In this document: one piece after another, positions 1 through 7,703 of the stretch
Position numbering within the stretch: the stretch's first letter is position 1
Layout: each line of letters starts with the position of its first letter
Assembly: GCA_009901575.1 (NCBI GenBank)
Contig: WXYP01000006.1
Location: 153,402-217,401, forward strand
Source of the DNA: Flavobacteriaceae bacterium R38
Lineage (GTDB): Bacteria > Bacteroidota > Bacteroidia > Flavobacteriales > Flavobacteriaceae
DNA length: 64,000 nt
Reading direction: 5' to 3'
Notes under the pieces: model-generated
What the model was told of the DNA's origin: nothing
Database searches by the model: none
What the model saw: the letters and a program-made list of their open reading frames with translations, nothing else
Made by a program: the position numbers and the translations under genes

Positions 1-275
1 TTAATATTAAGTTTGAGACTGAGTAAAGAGTCTACAAGATGAGTGTATTGATCTTCCTTTTTAAAAATAACTGAAGTTTGATTGGCTACAATACCTATAT
101 TTTTCCCTTTTAATAGCGGTAGGTATAAATGTGTTTGATTTGCCCCGGTTATGATAGCTTTCTCATTAGTTTTTATGTCTTTTTCCTCAATTCTTTTTTT
201 TGAATTTTCAGAAGTTTTACTTCCGCAGGATATAATTAAAAAAAGAAGGAATAAAACTGTATTTTTGAAGGACAT
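1..275 (-). CDS. NamZ-like (DUF1343) exo-beta-N-acetylmuramidase lipoprotein, partial
   Basis: Only the N-terminal part of this minus-strand gene lies in the window; it runs off the left edge. The reading frame opens with a lipoprotein signal peptide (hydrophobic stretch ending LIISCGS, lipobox Cys about residue 16). It continues into GKNIGIVANQTSV and HLVDSLLSLKLNIK, the conserved opening of the DUF1343/NamZ family. Members of that family remove N-acetylmuramic acid from peptidoglycan fragments. An in-frame ATG four codons upstream (287) is an alternative start. The gene is divergent from the permease at 291 with almost no spacer, so their control regions overlap. Confidence 0.8.
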   Translation of the reverse strand, partial: MSFKNTVLFLLFLIISCGSKTSENSKKRIEEKDIKTNEKAIITGANQTHLYLPLLKGKNIGIVANQTSVIFKKEDQYTHLVDSLLSLKLNI

Positions 276-290
276 AAACGAAGTCATAAA

Positions 291-1526
291 TTGAATCTAG
301 AATATTTTATAGCTAAACGAATTGTTAAAGACAAACAGTATAAAAGTAGTGTATCGGCACCAATAATAAAAATAGCAATTTCTGCAATTGCCATAAGTAT
401 TATTATGATGATGATTGCTATTGCTACCGGTACTGGATTACAGCTTAAAATAAGAGAGAAAGTAGCTGCTTTTAACGGGCATATCCAGATTTATAAGTAC
501 GATACAAACAATTCTGATGCCTCTTTAAATCCGATATCCAAAAAACAAGAATTTTATCCGAAGTTTACTTCTGTAGAAGGGATTAATCATATCCAGGCCA
601 TAGCAACCAAAGCAGGTATTATAAGAAATGATGTAACTTTTGAAGGCGTAATTGCAAAAGGGGTAGGAACAGATTACAAATGGAACTATTTAGAAGAGTT
701 TCTAAAAGAAGGACGTTTACCCGATTACTCCGGAAAACTCAATGAAGAAATTTTAATGTCAGATTACCTGGCCAAACGCTTGCAGCTAAAATTAGGAGAT
801 ACTTTTTTTACTTCTTTTTTAAAAGATGGAAACAGCCAGATACCCAATAATCGCCTTTTTAAAATAGTTGGAATTTACGATAGCGGATTTGAAGAGTTTG
901 ATGCGACTTATATTTTTACGGATATCCGTCATATTCAGAGAATCAATAAATGGAAAGAAGACGAAATTGGGAGTTTTGAAGTATTTATTGATGATTTTTC
1001 GCAATTGAGAGAAAAGGGAAATGAAGTTTACGGGAAAACATTATCTACATTAGACTCTAAGACCATAGCCGATGATTATGCCAATATATTTGATTGGCTG
1101 GCACTATTTGATTTTAATATTGCAATAATTATTGGAATTATGATTTTAGTTGGTGGGATAAATATGATTACTGCTTTGTTGGTTCTTATTTTAGAACGAA
1201 CACAGATGATTGGGATTTTAAAAGCCCTGGGAAGTAGTAATTGGAGCATTCGTAAAGTATTTTTATACAATGCCGCGTATTTGATTACAATTGGTCTATT
1301 CTGGGGAAATCTTATAGGATTAGGCTTGTTATTGACTCAAAAATACTTAGGATTAATTAAATTAGAACCAGCTTCTTATTATGTGAAAGAGGCTCCTGTT
1401 AATATTTCTTTTGATTATATATTCTTGTTAAACATAGGTACACTAATACTTTGCCTGATTATGTTATTAATACCATCTTATATTATTACAAAAATTTCTC
1501 CGGTTAAGGCAATCAGGTTTGAATAG
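291..1526 (+). CDS. FtsX/LolE-type ABC transporter permease
   Basis: The 411-residue protein has the MacB/LolE-type layout. There is one membrane helix near residues 22-48, a large periplasmic domain (about 50-260), then three membrane helices (about 275-300, 325-350, 378-400) and the typical SPVKAIRFE ending. Such permeases work with a LolD-type ATPase to release lipoproteins from the inner membrane or for related export. No ATPase gene is adjacent. The start is a TTG; I chose it because the protein then begins MNLEYFIAKRI, a common opening in flavobacterial members, and no in-frame ATG is close. The exact substrate is unknown. Confidence 0.85.
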   Translation: MNLEYFIAKRIVKDKQYKSSVSAPIIKIAISAIAISIIMMMIAIATGTGLQLKIREKVAAFNGHIQIYKYDTNNSDASLNPISKKQEFYPKFTSVEGINHIQAIATKAGIIRNDVTFEGVIAKGVGTDYKWNYLEEFLKEGRLPDYSGKLNEEILMSDYLAKRLQLKLGDTFFTSFLKDGNSQIPNNRLFKIVGIYDSGFEEFDATYIFTDIRHIQRINKWKEDEIGSFEVFIDDFSQLREKGNEVYGKTLSTLDSKTIADDYANIFDWLALFDFNIAIIIGIMILVGGINMITALLVLILERTQMIGILKALGSSNWSIRKVFLYNAAYLITIGLFWGNLIGLGLLLTQKYLGLIKLEPASYYVKEAPVNISFDYIFLLNIGTLILCLIMLLIPSYIITKISPVKAIRFE

Positions 1527-1578
1527 ATTGAAAATATAAGAAGTTGTTTTTCCGATTCGTATTTCTTCAAATTTGCAG

Positions 1579-1586
1579 TACCTTTG
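1579..1586 (+). promoter_or_regulatory. Bacteroidota -7 box (TACCTTTG) upstream of the CBS-type gene
   Basis: TACCTTTG matches the TAnnTTTG -7 consensus of the Bacteroidota primary sigma factor and lies 19 bases before the ATG at 1605. No clear TTTG -33 box sits at the ideal distance, so the call rests on the -7 box and its position. Confidence 0.45.
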
Positions 1587-1604
1587 GGGCTTTAAAATGT
1601 AAAA

Positions 1605-2966
1605 ATGAATTACGCTAAAAATATATTAGAAACTATAGGGAATACGCCTTTAGTTAAGATAAATAAATTAACTGAAGATATAGATGCTTTAGTATTAGCT
1701 AAAGTAGAAACCTTTAACCCGGGAAATTCAGTTAAAGACAGAATGGCCATTAAAATGATTGAAGATGCAGAAGCAGATGGCCGTTTAAAACCAGGTGGAA
1801 CCATAATCGAAGGAACTTCCGGGAACACTGGAATGGGATTAGCCTTAGGTGCTATTATAAAAGGATATAAGCTTATTTGTGTAATCAGTGATAAGCAATC
1901 CAAAGAGAAAATGGATATCCTGAGAGCTGTAGGTGCAGAAGTAGTTGTATGCCCTACGAATGTAGAGCCAGAAGATCCCAGATCGTATTATTCTGTTTCC
2001 AAACGTTTAGCTACAGAAACTCCAAATTCCTGGTATGTTAATCAGTATGATAACCCATCAAATGCATTAGCGCATTATGAGCAAACCGGACCGGAAATCT
2101 GGAAACAAACAGAAGGAAAGATAACTCATTTTGTTGTTGGTGTGGGAACCGGAGGAACTATTTCCGGGATTGGAAAGTATCTAAAAGAACAAAATCCGAA
2201 TATCAAAATATGGGGAATAGATACTTATGGTTCTGTGTTTAAAAAATATCACGAGACAGGTATCTTTGATGAAAATGAAGTATATCCGTACATAACAGAA
2301 GGAATTGGAGAAGATATTTTACCTGCCAATGTTGATTTTGATATTATAGACGGATTCACAAAAGTAACTGATAAAGATGCTGCTATCTATACCCGAAAAA
2401 TAGCTAAAGAAGAAGGAATTTTTGTTGGAAATTCTGCAGGATCTGCAATCAAAGGATTGTTACAATTAAAAGAACATTTTGGTCCGGATGATGTAGTTGT
2501 GGTTCTTTTTCACGATTCTGGAAGTAGATACGTAGGGAAGATGTTTAATGACGACTGGATGCGTGATCGCGGATTTTTAGATGAAGAAATGACTAAAGCA
2601 ACAGATTTAATTAAAGATCATGTTGATAAGCCTCTAGTTACTGTGATGACAGAAGAATTGGTATCGCATGCTATAGACAGGATGAAAAAATACAAGATTT
2701 CTCAAATTCCTGTAAAAGACAGCAGTGGTTTTATTGGTTCTGTAGATGAAACTGCATTATTTAGAGCATTTGTTGAAGATAAAGATCTGGCAGATAAACC
2801 AATTAAAGAGGTAATGGGAGAAGCTTTTCCTATAGTAGATAAAGATGCATCTATTGATAAAGTTTCCAAATTGATCAATAAAGATAACCAGGCAGTACTG
2901 GTAGATCTGGGAAATAATAAATATCACATTATAACAAAACACGATATTATTAGTGCCATTAATTAA
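1605..2966 (+). CDS. PLP-dependent cystathionine beta-synthase / cysteine synthase with CBS domains
   Basis: The 453-residue cytoplasmic enzyme has a fold-type II PLP domain (about 1-320) followed by a pair of CBS domains (about 325-453). Visible motifs are NPGNSVKDRM with the PLP-binding lysine at K44, the substrate loop EGTSGNTG (69-76), the phosphate-binding GVGTGGTISG near 180, and GNSAGSA near 280. The family condenses serine or O-acetylserine with homocysteine or sulfide. The C-terminal CBS pair points to cystathionine beta-synthase rather than plain CysK, though the substrate cannot be fixed from sequence. It is transcribed alone, and a hairpin terminator follows. Confidence 0.87.
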   Translation: MNYAKNILETIGNTPLVKINKLTEDIDALVLAKVETFNPGNSVKDRMAIKMIEDAEADGRLKPGGTIIEGTSGNTGMGLALGAIIKGYKLICVISDKQSKEKMDILRAVGAEVVVCPTNVEPEDPRSYYSVSKRLATETPNSWYVNQYDNPSNALAHYEQTGPEIWKQTEGKITHFVVGVGTGGTISGIGKYLKEQNPNIKIWGIDTYGSVFKKYHETGIFDENEVYPYITEGIGEDILPANVDFDIIDGFTKVTDKDAAIYTRKIAKEEGIFVGNSAGSAIKGLLQLKEHFGPDDVVVVLFHDSGSRYVGKMFNDDWMRDRGFLDEEMTKATDLIKDHVDKPLVTVMTEELVSHAIDRMKKYKISQIPVKDSSGFIGSVDETALFRAFVEDKDLADKPIKEVMGEAFPIVDKDASIDKVSKLINKDNQAVLVDLGNNKYHIITKHDIISAIN

Positions 2967-2992
2967 GATACAGATTTAAAAAAGGATATTGT

Positions 2993-3033
2993 AATTCCGG
3001 GACTTTGATTTAAAAGGTTCCGGAATTTTTTTT
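2993..3033 (+). terminator. Hairpin terminator between convergent genes
   Basis: AATTCCGG (2993-3000) pairs with CCGGAATT (3020-3027) and is followed on the plus strand by a run of T. It lies just after the CBS-type gene and touches the stop of the convergent PhzF-like gene, so it may act in both directions. Confidence 0.7.
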
Positions 3034-3820
3034 AAATATAAATTTCTCCTGCCAGGTATAATTTTGCTTTTCCGCCTATAATTACCCGTTCCTGATTTTG
3101 TTTACACAATAGAACCCCTCCTCTTTGCGAAATTTGTTTAGCTTTCATTTCTTTTTTATGAAACCTTTTTGACCAATAGGGAATCAAAGATGTGTGCGCA
3201 GACCCGGTTACCGGATCTTCATTAATACCAGATTGTGGTCCAAAAAAGCGAGAGACAAAATCTACTTTATTACCTGGGGCAGTTACAATGAGTCCTCTGC
3301 AGTCTAGTTTGGCTATAGATGAAAAAACAGGTTGAACATTTTGTACCTCTTCTTCAGATTTTAATACCGCTATATAATCAGTTTTCCCGCGATATAATTC
3401 TTCGGGCAATATACCTATTCCTTTTTCTACAGCAGTTTTATCATTATTAGGAGACAACGTATCCGTAGGGAAGTCCAGGTAAAGAATTTCACCTTCTCTG
3501 CTAACTTTTAGTTGTCCACTCCTGAGAGAATGAAATTTTATGGTATCTCCTGTATAATTCAACTGATTGAAAATTACAAAGGCTGATGCTAATGTTGCGT
3601 GACCACACAGGTTTACTTCTACAGTAGGAGTGAACCAGCGTATTTCATAATAATCTTTTTCAGGTACTATAAATGCAGTTTCGGCTAAATTATTTTCTGC
3701 AGCTATAGATTGCATAATATCATCATCTAACCACTTATGAAGAGGGCATACAGCAGCCGGATTTCCTTCAAAACGCTTTTCGGCAAATGCATCGACTTGA
3801 AATATTTTAATTTTATTCAT
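3032..3820 (-). CDS. PhzF family isomerase/epimerase
   Basis: The 262-residue protein matches the PhzF (phenazine biosynthesis-like) fold. It opens IKIFQVDAFAEKRFEGNPAA, has NNLAETAF with the presumed catalytic glutamate E47, then RWFTPTVEVNLCGHATLA and GINEDPVTGSAHTSL. The PhzF enzyme isomerises a dihydro-anthranilate intermediate, but most PhzF-like proteins in bacteria without phenazine genes have unknown substrates. No phenazine operon is present here, so only the family is assigned. It is a single gene, convergent with the CBS-type enzyme. Confidence 0.85.
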   Translation of the reverse strand: MNKIKIFQVDAFAEKRFEGNPAAVCPLHKWLDDDIMQSIAAENNLAETAFIVPEKDYYEIRWFTPTVEVNLCGHATLASAFVIFNQLNYTGDTIKFHSLRSGQLKVSREGEILYLDFPTDTLSPNNDKTAVEKGIGILPEELYRGKTDYIAVLKSEEEVQNVQPVFSSIAKLDCRGLIVTAPGNKVDFVSRFFGPQSGINEDPVTGSAHTSLIPYWSKRFHKKEMKAKQISQRGGVLLCKQNQERVIIGGKAKLYLAGEIYI

Positions 3821-4166
3821 TTTATAAATATCGGTTTTTATTAGCTTAAAAAAAACTCCTTTTTTGTTTTAGAATTTTAGTTCATAGAACAGGTTTATAA
3901 ATGGAGTTAAACCAAGTCATTATGTCTTGAATAAGATTAATATCCTAAAATAAATATTCTAAATCTTATCAAACATTTCCAGGTGAAATGACAGTAGAAC
4001 CCTATAGATTTTCAATTTGTCGATTTATTTTATAAAAACAACAGAACTATCTGATTGTCAAATGATTTTTTTGTAATTTTACAATACCTGCACAATAAGA
4101 TGCCCCGATCTGTTTTTTAAATATGCCCCAAAAACAGTTGAATAAATATTTTTAAATTATATAACA

Positions 4167-4295
4167 ATGGGGTATGATGTAACAAACAGTACGTTTTTCT
4201 CTTTATTTATGAGAGTTTTAGTTTTTCTGCTAATTTCTGTAATTGGAATGGTGGTAATTATGGGATTACTTAAATTGGTAGGGCTTATAGGTTAA
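4167..4295 (+). CDS. Small single-span membrane protein (42 aa), hypothetical
   Basis: A short reading frame starts at an ATG at 4167 (MGYDVTNSTFFSLFMRVL...) and contains one strongly hydrophobic helix covering about residues 12-42. It sits alone in a 700-base gap between PhzF and the Rrf2 operon and is followed by nested inverted repeats. Short hydrophobic frames arise by chance in AT-rich DNA, so the call is tentative. I do not recognise a family. Confidence 0.4.
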   Translation: MGYDVTNSTFFSLFMRVLVFLLISVIGMVVIMGLLKLVGLIG

Positions 4296-4329
4296 AAAAC
4301 TACTTTCAAAATTTTTTTAGTATTGAGTC

Positions 4330-4405
4330 AAAGCAGTCATTATTTGGGTGCACAAATATTTACACCCTAAATTGAATATTATTTTATAAATAGTTGGACT
4401 GCTTT
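4330..4405. other. Nested inverted repeats upstream of the Rrf2 gene
   Basis: AAAGCAGTC (4330-4338) is complementary to GACTGCTTT (4397-4405). Inside it, GGGTG (4356-4360) can pair with CACCC (about 4373-4377). The pair may form a structured leader or the end of the small membrane-protein transcript. The rest of the 3821-4533 gap shows no other gene that I can support. Confidence 0.4.
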
Positions 4406-4533
4406 TCTTGAAGTAACTTCCAGATGTCATACAAACAAAATATGATTTTAGAGAATCTATGTGTATAATTTATTAAAGGATATTTTTGTCCGTTATAAAA
4501 AAATGCACTAATTTTACCCTCAAATCTCAGTAA

Positions 4534-4965
4534 ATGTTTTCAAAATCTTGTGAATACGGACTCAGAGCAGTGATTTTCATTGCTCAGCAAACCACTCAAA
4601 ATAATAAAGTGAGTTTGAGTACCATTTCAGAAAAAATAGACTCTCCACAGGCTTTTACTGCAAAAATTTTACAACAGTTAACACGCAATGCAATTGTAAA
4701 ATCGATAAAAGGCCCTTACGGAGGCTTCATAATAGAAGAAGGAAAAATGAATACAAAATTAAGCGAGGTAGTAAGGGTATTGGATGGAGATGCTATTTTT
4801 ACAGGATGCGGATTAGGATTAAAACAATGTGATGCAAATTCTCCATGCCCGTTACACTATAAGTTTGTTGAAATAAGGGATAATTTAAAAAATATGCTTG
4901 ATCATACTTCATTGCAATCGTTAGCAGAAGATTTGAATGCAGATTTAGCAATATTGAAAAGATAA
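4534..4965 (+). CDS. Rrf2 family transcriptional regulator, probable Fe-S sensor (NsrR/IscR type)
   Basis: The 143-residue protein has the Rrf2 winged-helix domain (FSKSCEYGLRAVIFIAQQ at the N-terminus, KSIKGPYGG in the wing). Three cysteines follow at 92, 99 and 105 (GCGLGLKQC..PC), the pattern that ligates a [2Fe-2S] or [4Fe-4S] cluster in NsrR and IscR. It heads a tight run of plus-strand genes that includes a truncated haemoglobin and a cupin. That context supports a nitric-oxide or redox sensor controlling its own operon. The target operator was not identified. Confidence 0.87.
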   Translation: MFSKSCEYGLRAVIFIAQQTTQNNKVSLSTISEKIDSPQAFTAKILQQLTRNAIVKSIKGPYGGFIIEEGKMNTKLSEVVRVLDGDAIFTGCGLGLKQCDANSPCPLHYKFVEIRDNLKNMLDHTSLQSLAEDLNADLAILKR

Positions 4966-5008
4966 AAAATTTGATATTAAAAAGGATAAAAAGATCTTTT
5001 AATCTATT

Positions 5009-5488
5009 ATGAAAAATAAATACCAATGCTATAACTATGCTATTGCCTTTACTTTTATTTGGATAGGCTTTGTTTGCGCTATAAGTTTTATGGAGGCCTG
5101 GTTAAAATTTCAGGCTCCAGGAATCACAATCAAATTAGGTTTAGGAATAGGACAATTAGTATTTACTGCTCTCAATAAAGTTGAAATTACTTGCGCATTA
5201 TTGATAACGGTGAGTGTACTGTATTTAAAATTTACAAAAGTTAAAATCAATATTCTACTACTTCCTTTAATCATCGCTTTAATTATAATCAGCATGCAAA
5301 CTGTATGGTTGTTGCCGGCACTTAATCATCGTGCGACATTCATAATTAATGGAATAGATGTGCCAAAAAGCAGATTGCATTTATGGTATGTATTACTGGA
5401 AGTGCTTAAAGTGATAAGCCTTTTTGTATACGGATTTAAACTGTTAAATAACAGGAATAAGATAAATATAAATCAGAATAATAAATAA
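5009..5488 (+). CDS. Four-helix membrane protein in the Rrf2-haemoglobin operon
   Basis: The 159-residue protein has about four membrane helices (roughly residues 9-30, 45-72, 82-102, 124-145). A short polar loop near 105-120 contains HRATFIINGIDVPKSR. I do not recognise a named family. It starts 43 bases after the Rrf2 stop and is followed 6 bases later by the cupin gene, so it is probably co-transcribed and may serve the same stress response. Nothing in the sequence shows a catalytic role. Confidence 0.75.
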   Translation: MKNKYQCYNYAIAFTFIWIGFVCAISFMEAWLKFQAPGITIKLGLGIGQLVFTALNKVEITCALLITVSVLYLKFTKVKINILLLPLIIALIIISMQTVWLLPALNHRATFIINGIDVPKSRLHLWYVLLEVLKVISLFVYGFKLLNNRNKININQNNK

Positions 5489-5494
5489 AACATA

Positions 5495-5845
5495 ATGAAA
5501 ATCAGGTCATTTAATGAAGAAGTTGTTTTTGATGATAAGAATATCAAAACGAAAGTATTATTAGAATCTTCTTTTACCAAAGAGATAAGAATAGTATTGA
5601 AAAAAGGACAATTCATGAAAGAGCATAAAACACCATTTCCAATTGTTGTACATGTTCTAAAAGGAGAAATAGATTTTGGTATCAGTGAAACTGTTTATCA
5701 CTTAAAAGAAGGAGAGCTTCTAACTTTAGAAGGAAGCATACCACATGATTTAAAAGCTAAAGAAGATAGTATAGTACGTTTGACACTATCAAAATCAGAT
5801 AAGGTAGAACGTGTTGAAAATGTAATAAAAACTTCCTCAAAATGA
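5495..5845 (+). CDS. Small cupin-domain protein
   Basis: The 116-residue protein is a single cupin barrel. The stretch from KGQFMKEHKTPFPIVVHVL through GELLTLEGSIPHDLKAKED gives the two cupin motifs, with H41, H48 and H89-type histidines that could bind a metal. Small stand-alone cupins often sit next to haemoglobins in Bacteroidota NO-response operons. The stop overlaps the haemoglobin start (ATGA), which indicates translational coupling. Substrate is unknown. Confidence 0.82.
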   Translation: MKIRSFNEEVVFDDKNIKTKVLLESSFTKEIRIVLKKGQFMKEHKTPFPIVVHVLKGEIDFGISETVYHLKEGELLTLEGSIPHDLKAKEDSIVRLTLSKSDKVERVENVIKTSSK

Positions 5846-6240
5846 GAATAATAAAAACAAGAGAAGATATAAATATTCTCGTAAAAACATTTTATGCTAA
5901 AATACGAAAAGATGATTTATTAGGTAACATCTTTAATCATCATATATCTGAAGAACAATGGCCCGGACATTTAGAAAAGCTTACAGATTTTTGGGTTACA
6001 GCGTTGTTTGGAACTGCTTGTTTTAAAGGCAACCCTACAGAAGCACATAGGTTGGTAGATAAAAATCTAAACCACACTATAGATCAAATTCATTTTGGAA
6101 AATGGTTACAACTATGGTTCAATACAATAGATGCTTTATATGAAGGAGAATTAGCTCAAAGAGCCAAAGATGCAGCCAGAAAAATGGCTACCAGCCAGTA
6201 TTTGAACATTTGGAAGCACAGACAAGAGTATCACAAATAA
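5842..6240 (+). CDS. Group III truncated haemoglobin
   Basis: The 132-residue protein fits group III truncated haemoglobins. It has the N-terminal FYAKIRKDDLLGNIF, the E-helix GHLEKLTDFWV with distal-site H43, and EAHRLVDKNLN with H69 in the place of the proximal haem ligand, followed by HFGKWLQLWF. Members bind O2 and NO and help detoxify NO. The family is often mislabelled as a Sec/Tat translocase subunit in databases. Overlap with the cupin gene and the upstream Rrf2 regulator support a nitrosative-stress function. Confidence 0.88.
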   Translation: MRIIKTREDINILVKTFYAKIRKDDLLGNIFNHHISEEQWPGHLEKLTDFWVTALFGTACFKGNPTEAHRLVDKNLNHTIDQIHFGKWLQLWFNTIDALYEGELAQRAKDAARKMATSQYLNIWKHRQEYHK

Positions 6241-6252
6241 AAAAGAAAATCG

Positions 6253-6537
6253 ATGAAAAAACTATATCAGAGTTGGTTAATACAATATGAAAAAGGAATT
6301 ATGGGATATTCTCCCATGGCAATAATCGGTCAAAGTTGTTTAGGGGCTGTAGCTGCGATGTTTATATTAATGAATGGAAATTCCATGCTTCAAATGACAG
6401 AATTGTTTATAGTAACCATTGTATGCATGTTCTACAATGGGGCAATTCTTGCACAACAAAAACCTAAGGTGAGCTTTAATATTTTAATAATAAGTGTTTT
6501 GTCAAGCCTCTTCATTACGATCTTAAATCTGATATGA
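6253..6537 (+). CDS. Small membrane protein at the end of the Rrf2 operon
   Basis: The 94-residue protein has about three membrane helices (roughly 22-40, 48-66, 75-93) after a short polar N-terminus. It starts 12 bases after the haemoglobin stop, so it is very likely the last gene of the operon. I do not recognise a family. It could be a partner of the four-helix protein at 5009. Confidence 0.7.
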   Translation: MKKLYQSWLIQYEKGIMGYSPMAIIGQSCLGAVAAMFILMNGNSMLQMTELFIVTIVCMFYNGAILAQQKPKVSFNILIISVLSSLFITILNLI

Positions 6538-6648
6538 TATGCTTTGAAAAAATATCTTTTGTAAAATGTATTTTACTACTTAAATTTAATAGAGACAAAT
6601 AAAATACTTAAGTATGTGTAATGAGTTAAAATATGTTCAAAATAAGAT

Positions 6649-7146
6649 ATGCCAAGACCGAAATCAAAAGAAGAGTTAATCGCATTAAGTCAAAGTAATT
6701 TTGAAAAATTGAATAAGATGATAATATCCTATTCTGATGAAGAATTAAAAAAAGAATTTCCCGAAGGTACGATGAATCGTAATATTAGAGATATTTTATC
6801 TCATTTACACCATTGGCATTTGATGATGATAGAGTGGTATACCATAGGAATGGCAGGAGAAAAACCAATGATGCCAGCCAAAGGTTATACCTGGAAAACA
6901 CTCCCGGATTTGAATAGAAAAATTTGGAGTGATTATCAAAATGTAGATATTAATAAGGCAAAAGCGTTATTGAAAGGTTCGTTTAGAAATGTTCAAGAAC
7001 TCATAAATAGGCATTCTAATGAAGAGTTATTTGAAAAGAAAAGATATAAATGGACAGGAACGACTTCTCTTGGCGCTTATTTTATTTCTAGTACTTCAAG
7101 CCATTATGACTGGGCGATTAAACAAATTAAAAGAGGTATGAAATAA
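6649..7146 (+). CDS. ClbS/DfsB family four-helix bundle protein (DUF1706)
   Basis: The 165-residue protein begins MPRPKSKEELIALSQSNFEK and has the helix-rich, aromatic DinB-like pattern of ClbS/DfsB proteins, with DILSHLHHWHLMM near residues 45-57 and SSTSSHYDWA near the end. ClbS of colibactin producers hydrolyses the reactive cyclopropane and so protects the cell; for most homologues the substrate is unknown. No colibactin-type cluster is visible here. It is transcribed alone, has its own terminator, and abuts the integrated element. Confidence 0.8.
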   Translation: MPRPKSKEELIALSQSNFEKLNKMIISYSDEELKKEFPEGTMNRNIRDILSHLHHWHLMMIEWYTIGMAGEKPMMPAKGYTWKTLPDLNRKIWSDYQNVDINKAKALLKGSFRNVQELINRHSNEELFEKKRYKWTGTTSLGAYFISSTSSHYDWAIKQIKRGMK

Positions 7147-7147
7147 T

Positions 7148-7182
7148 AAAGAACCACCCTTAATAACAGGATGGCTCTTTTT
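7148..7182 (+). terminator. Hairpin terminator after the ClbS-like gene
   Basis: AAAGAACCACCC (7148-7159) pairs imperfectly with GGATGGCTCTTT (7169-7180) and is followed by T residues. It begins one base after the ClbS-like stop codon. Confidence 0.6.
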
Positions 7183-7299
7183 ATTGGTTATTTGGTTGTA
7201 TAAGACTTAAAAAACTAACTTAGTTTAAACCAGGGACAAAACTATTTTTAAAAGAACTTTCTTACAAGGGGATATTTCCTGTTTTTTTTGAATACAGAA

Positions 7300-7327
7300 A
7301 AAAGAAAACCCGACCAAAAGCCGGGTT
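7300..7327 (-). terminator. Minus-strand terminator, possibly the original ssrA terminator
   Basis: Read on the minus strand, AACCCG (7327-7322) and CGGGTT (7312-7307) form a stem with a nine-base loop, followed by TTCTTTTTT. No minus-strand gene lies just upstream in the present arrangement. Before the element inserted, the tmRNA gene would have ended about 70 bases away, so this may be its displaced terminator (inference). Confidence 0.55.
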
Positions 7328-7395
7328 AGTAAGTCGTATTTTTGTTCGCAGTCAAAATTTACTATCAGTAAAATCAATGCTTAAAAATGTATAAT

Positions 7396-7410
7396 GTGGA
7401 GTCGGGGAGA
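7396..7410 (+). repeat. Outer left copy of the ssrA 3'-end sequence (candidate att site)
   Basis: GTGGAGTCGGGGAGA is identical over 15 bases to the 3' end of the tmRNA gene at 16601-16615 (same strand orientation). It is one of two such copies on the left side, 147 bases apart, and marks either the outer boundary of the element or an older insertion at the same site. Confidence 0.7.
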
Positions 7411-7434
7411 TTATGCAGAGCATTTCACCCCTGT

Positions 7435-7536
7435 CCAAAATTGCAAATCAAAATTTGCTATGCAAATTATTTTGCTTCATTTCAATCTTGAATATTAATA
7501 TTCAGATTTTCATTATTCAAAATTTCGCAATTTTGG
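7435..7536. repeat. 102-base imperfect palindrome between the two left att copies
   Basis: The block starts CCAAAATTGC and ends GCAATTTTGG, and its centre is the perfect 16-base palindrome TGAATATTAATATTCA (7489-7504). The flanks of the centre (AATCT/GATT) also pair. It could fold as a long hairpin and resembles a small palindromic or MITE-like repeat; no coding sequence is seen in it. Confidence 0.55.
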
Positions 7537-7542
7537 AGTGAT

Positions 7543-7556
7543 GTGGAGTCGGGGAG
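7543..7556 (+). repeat. Inner left att site (attL candidate) of the tmRNA-integrated element
   Basis: GTGGAGTCGGGGAG repeats the first 14 bases of the tmRNA 3' end found at 16601-16614. With the integrase gene starting 148 bases further in, this is the expected layout of a left attachment site for a tyrosine-recombinase element that uses ssrA as its target. Confidence 0.75.
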
Positions 7557-7676
7557 TATTATGATTTTTATATTCAAAGATCTTCTAAGTATTGTATTAC
7601 TTGCTGTAAATGAGGGAAATGTTTAAAACTTTATATCTAAATATAAAGTAGAAATACTATTAAATTATACCTTTAT

Positions 7677-7696
7677 TGACACCTAAACTGACACCT
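7677..7696 (+). repeat. Left paired TGACACCT repeats, candidate integrase arm-type sites
   Basis: Two direct copies of TGACACCT start at 7677 and 7689, 12 bases apart, immediately upstream of the integrase start. The same pairing with the same 12-base period occurs at the right end of the element (16538 and 16550). Such short direct repeats near both ends are typical of arm-type binding sites of tyrosine integrases (inference). Confidence 0.55.
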
Positions 7697-7703
7697 GGTA
7701 AAA

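Noticed and set aside
7676..7684. TTGACA-type -35 promoter before the integrase
   Set aside because: Bacteroidota primary promoters use TTTG/TAnnTTTG boxes, and the sequence recurs with its pair at the right end, so an integrase arm site is more likely.
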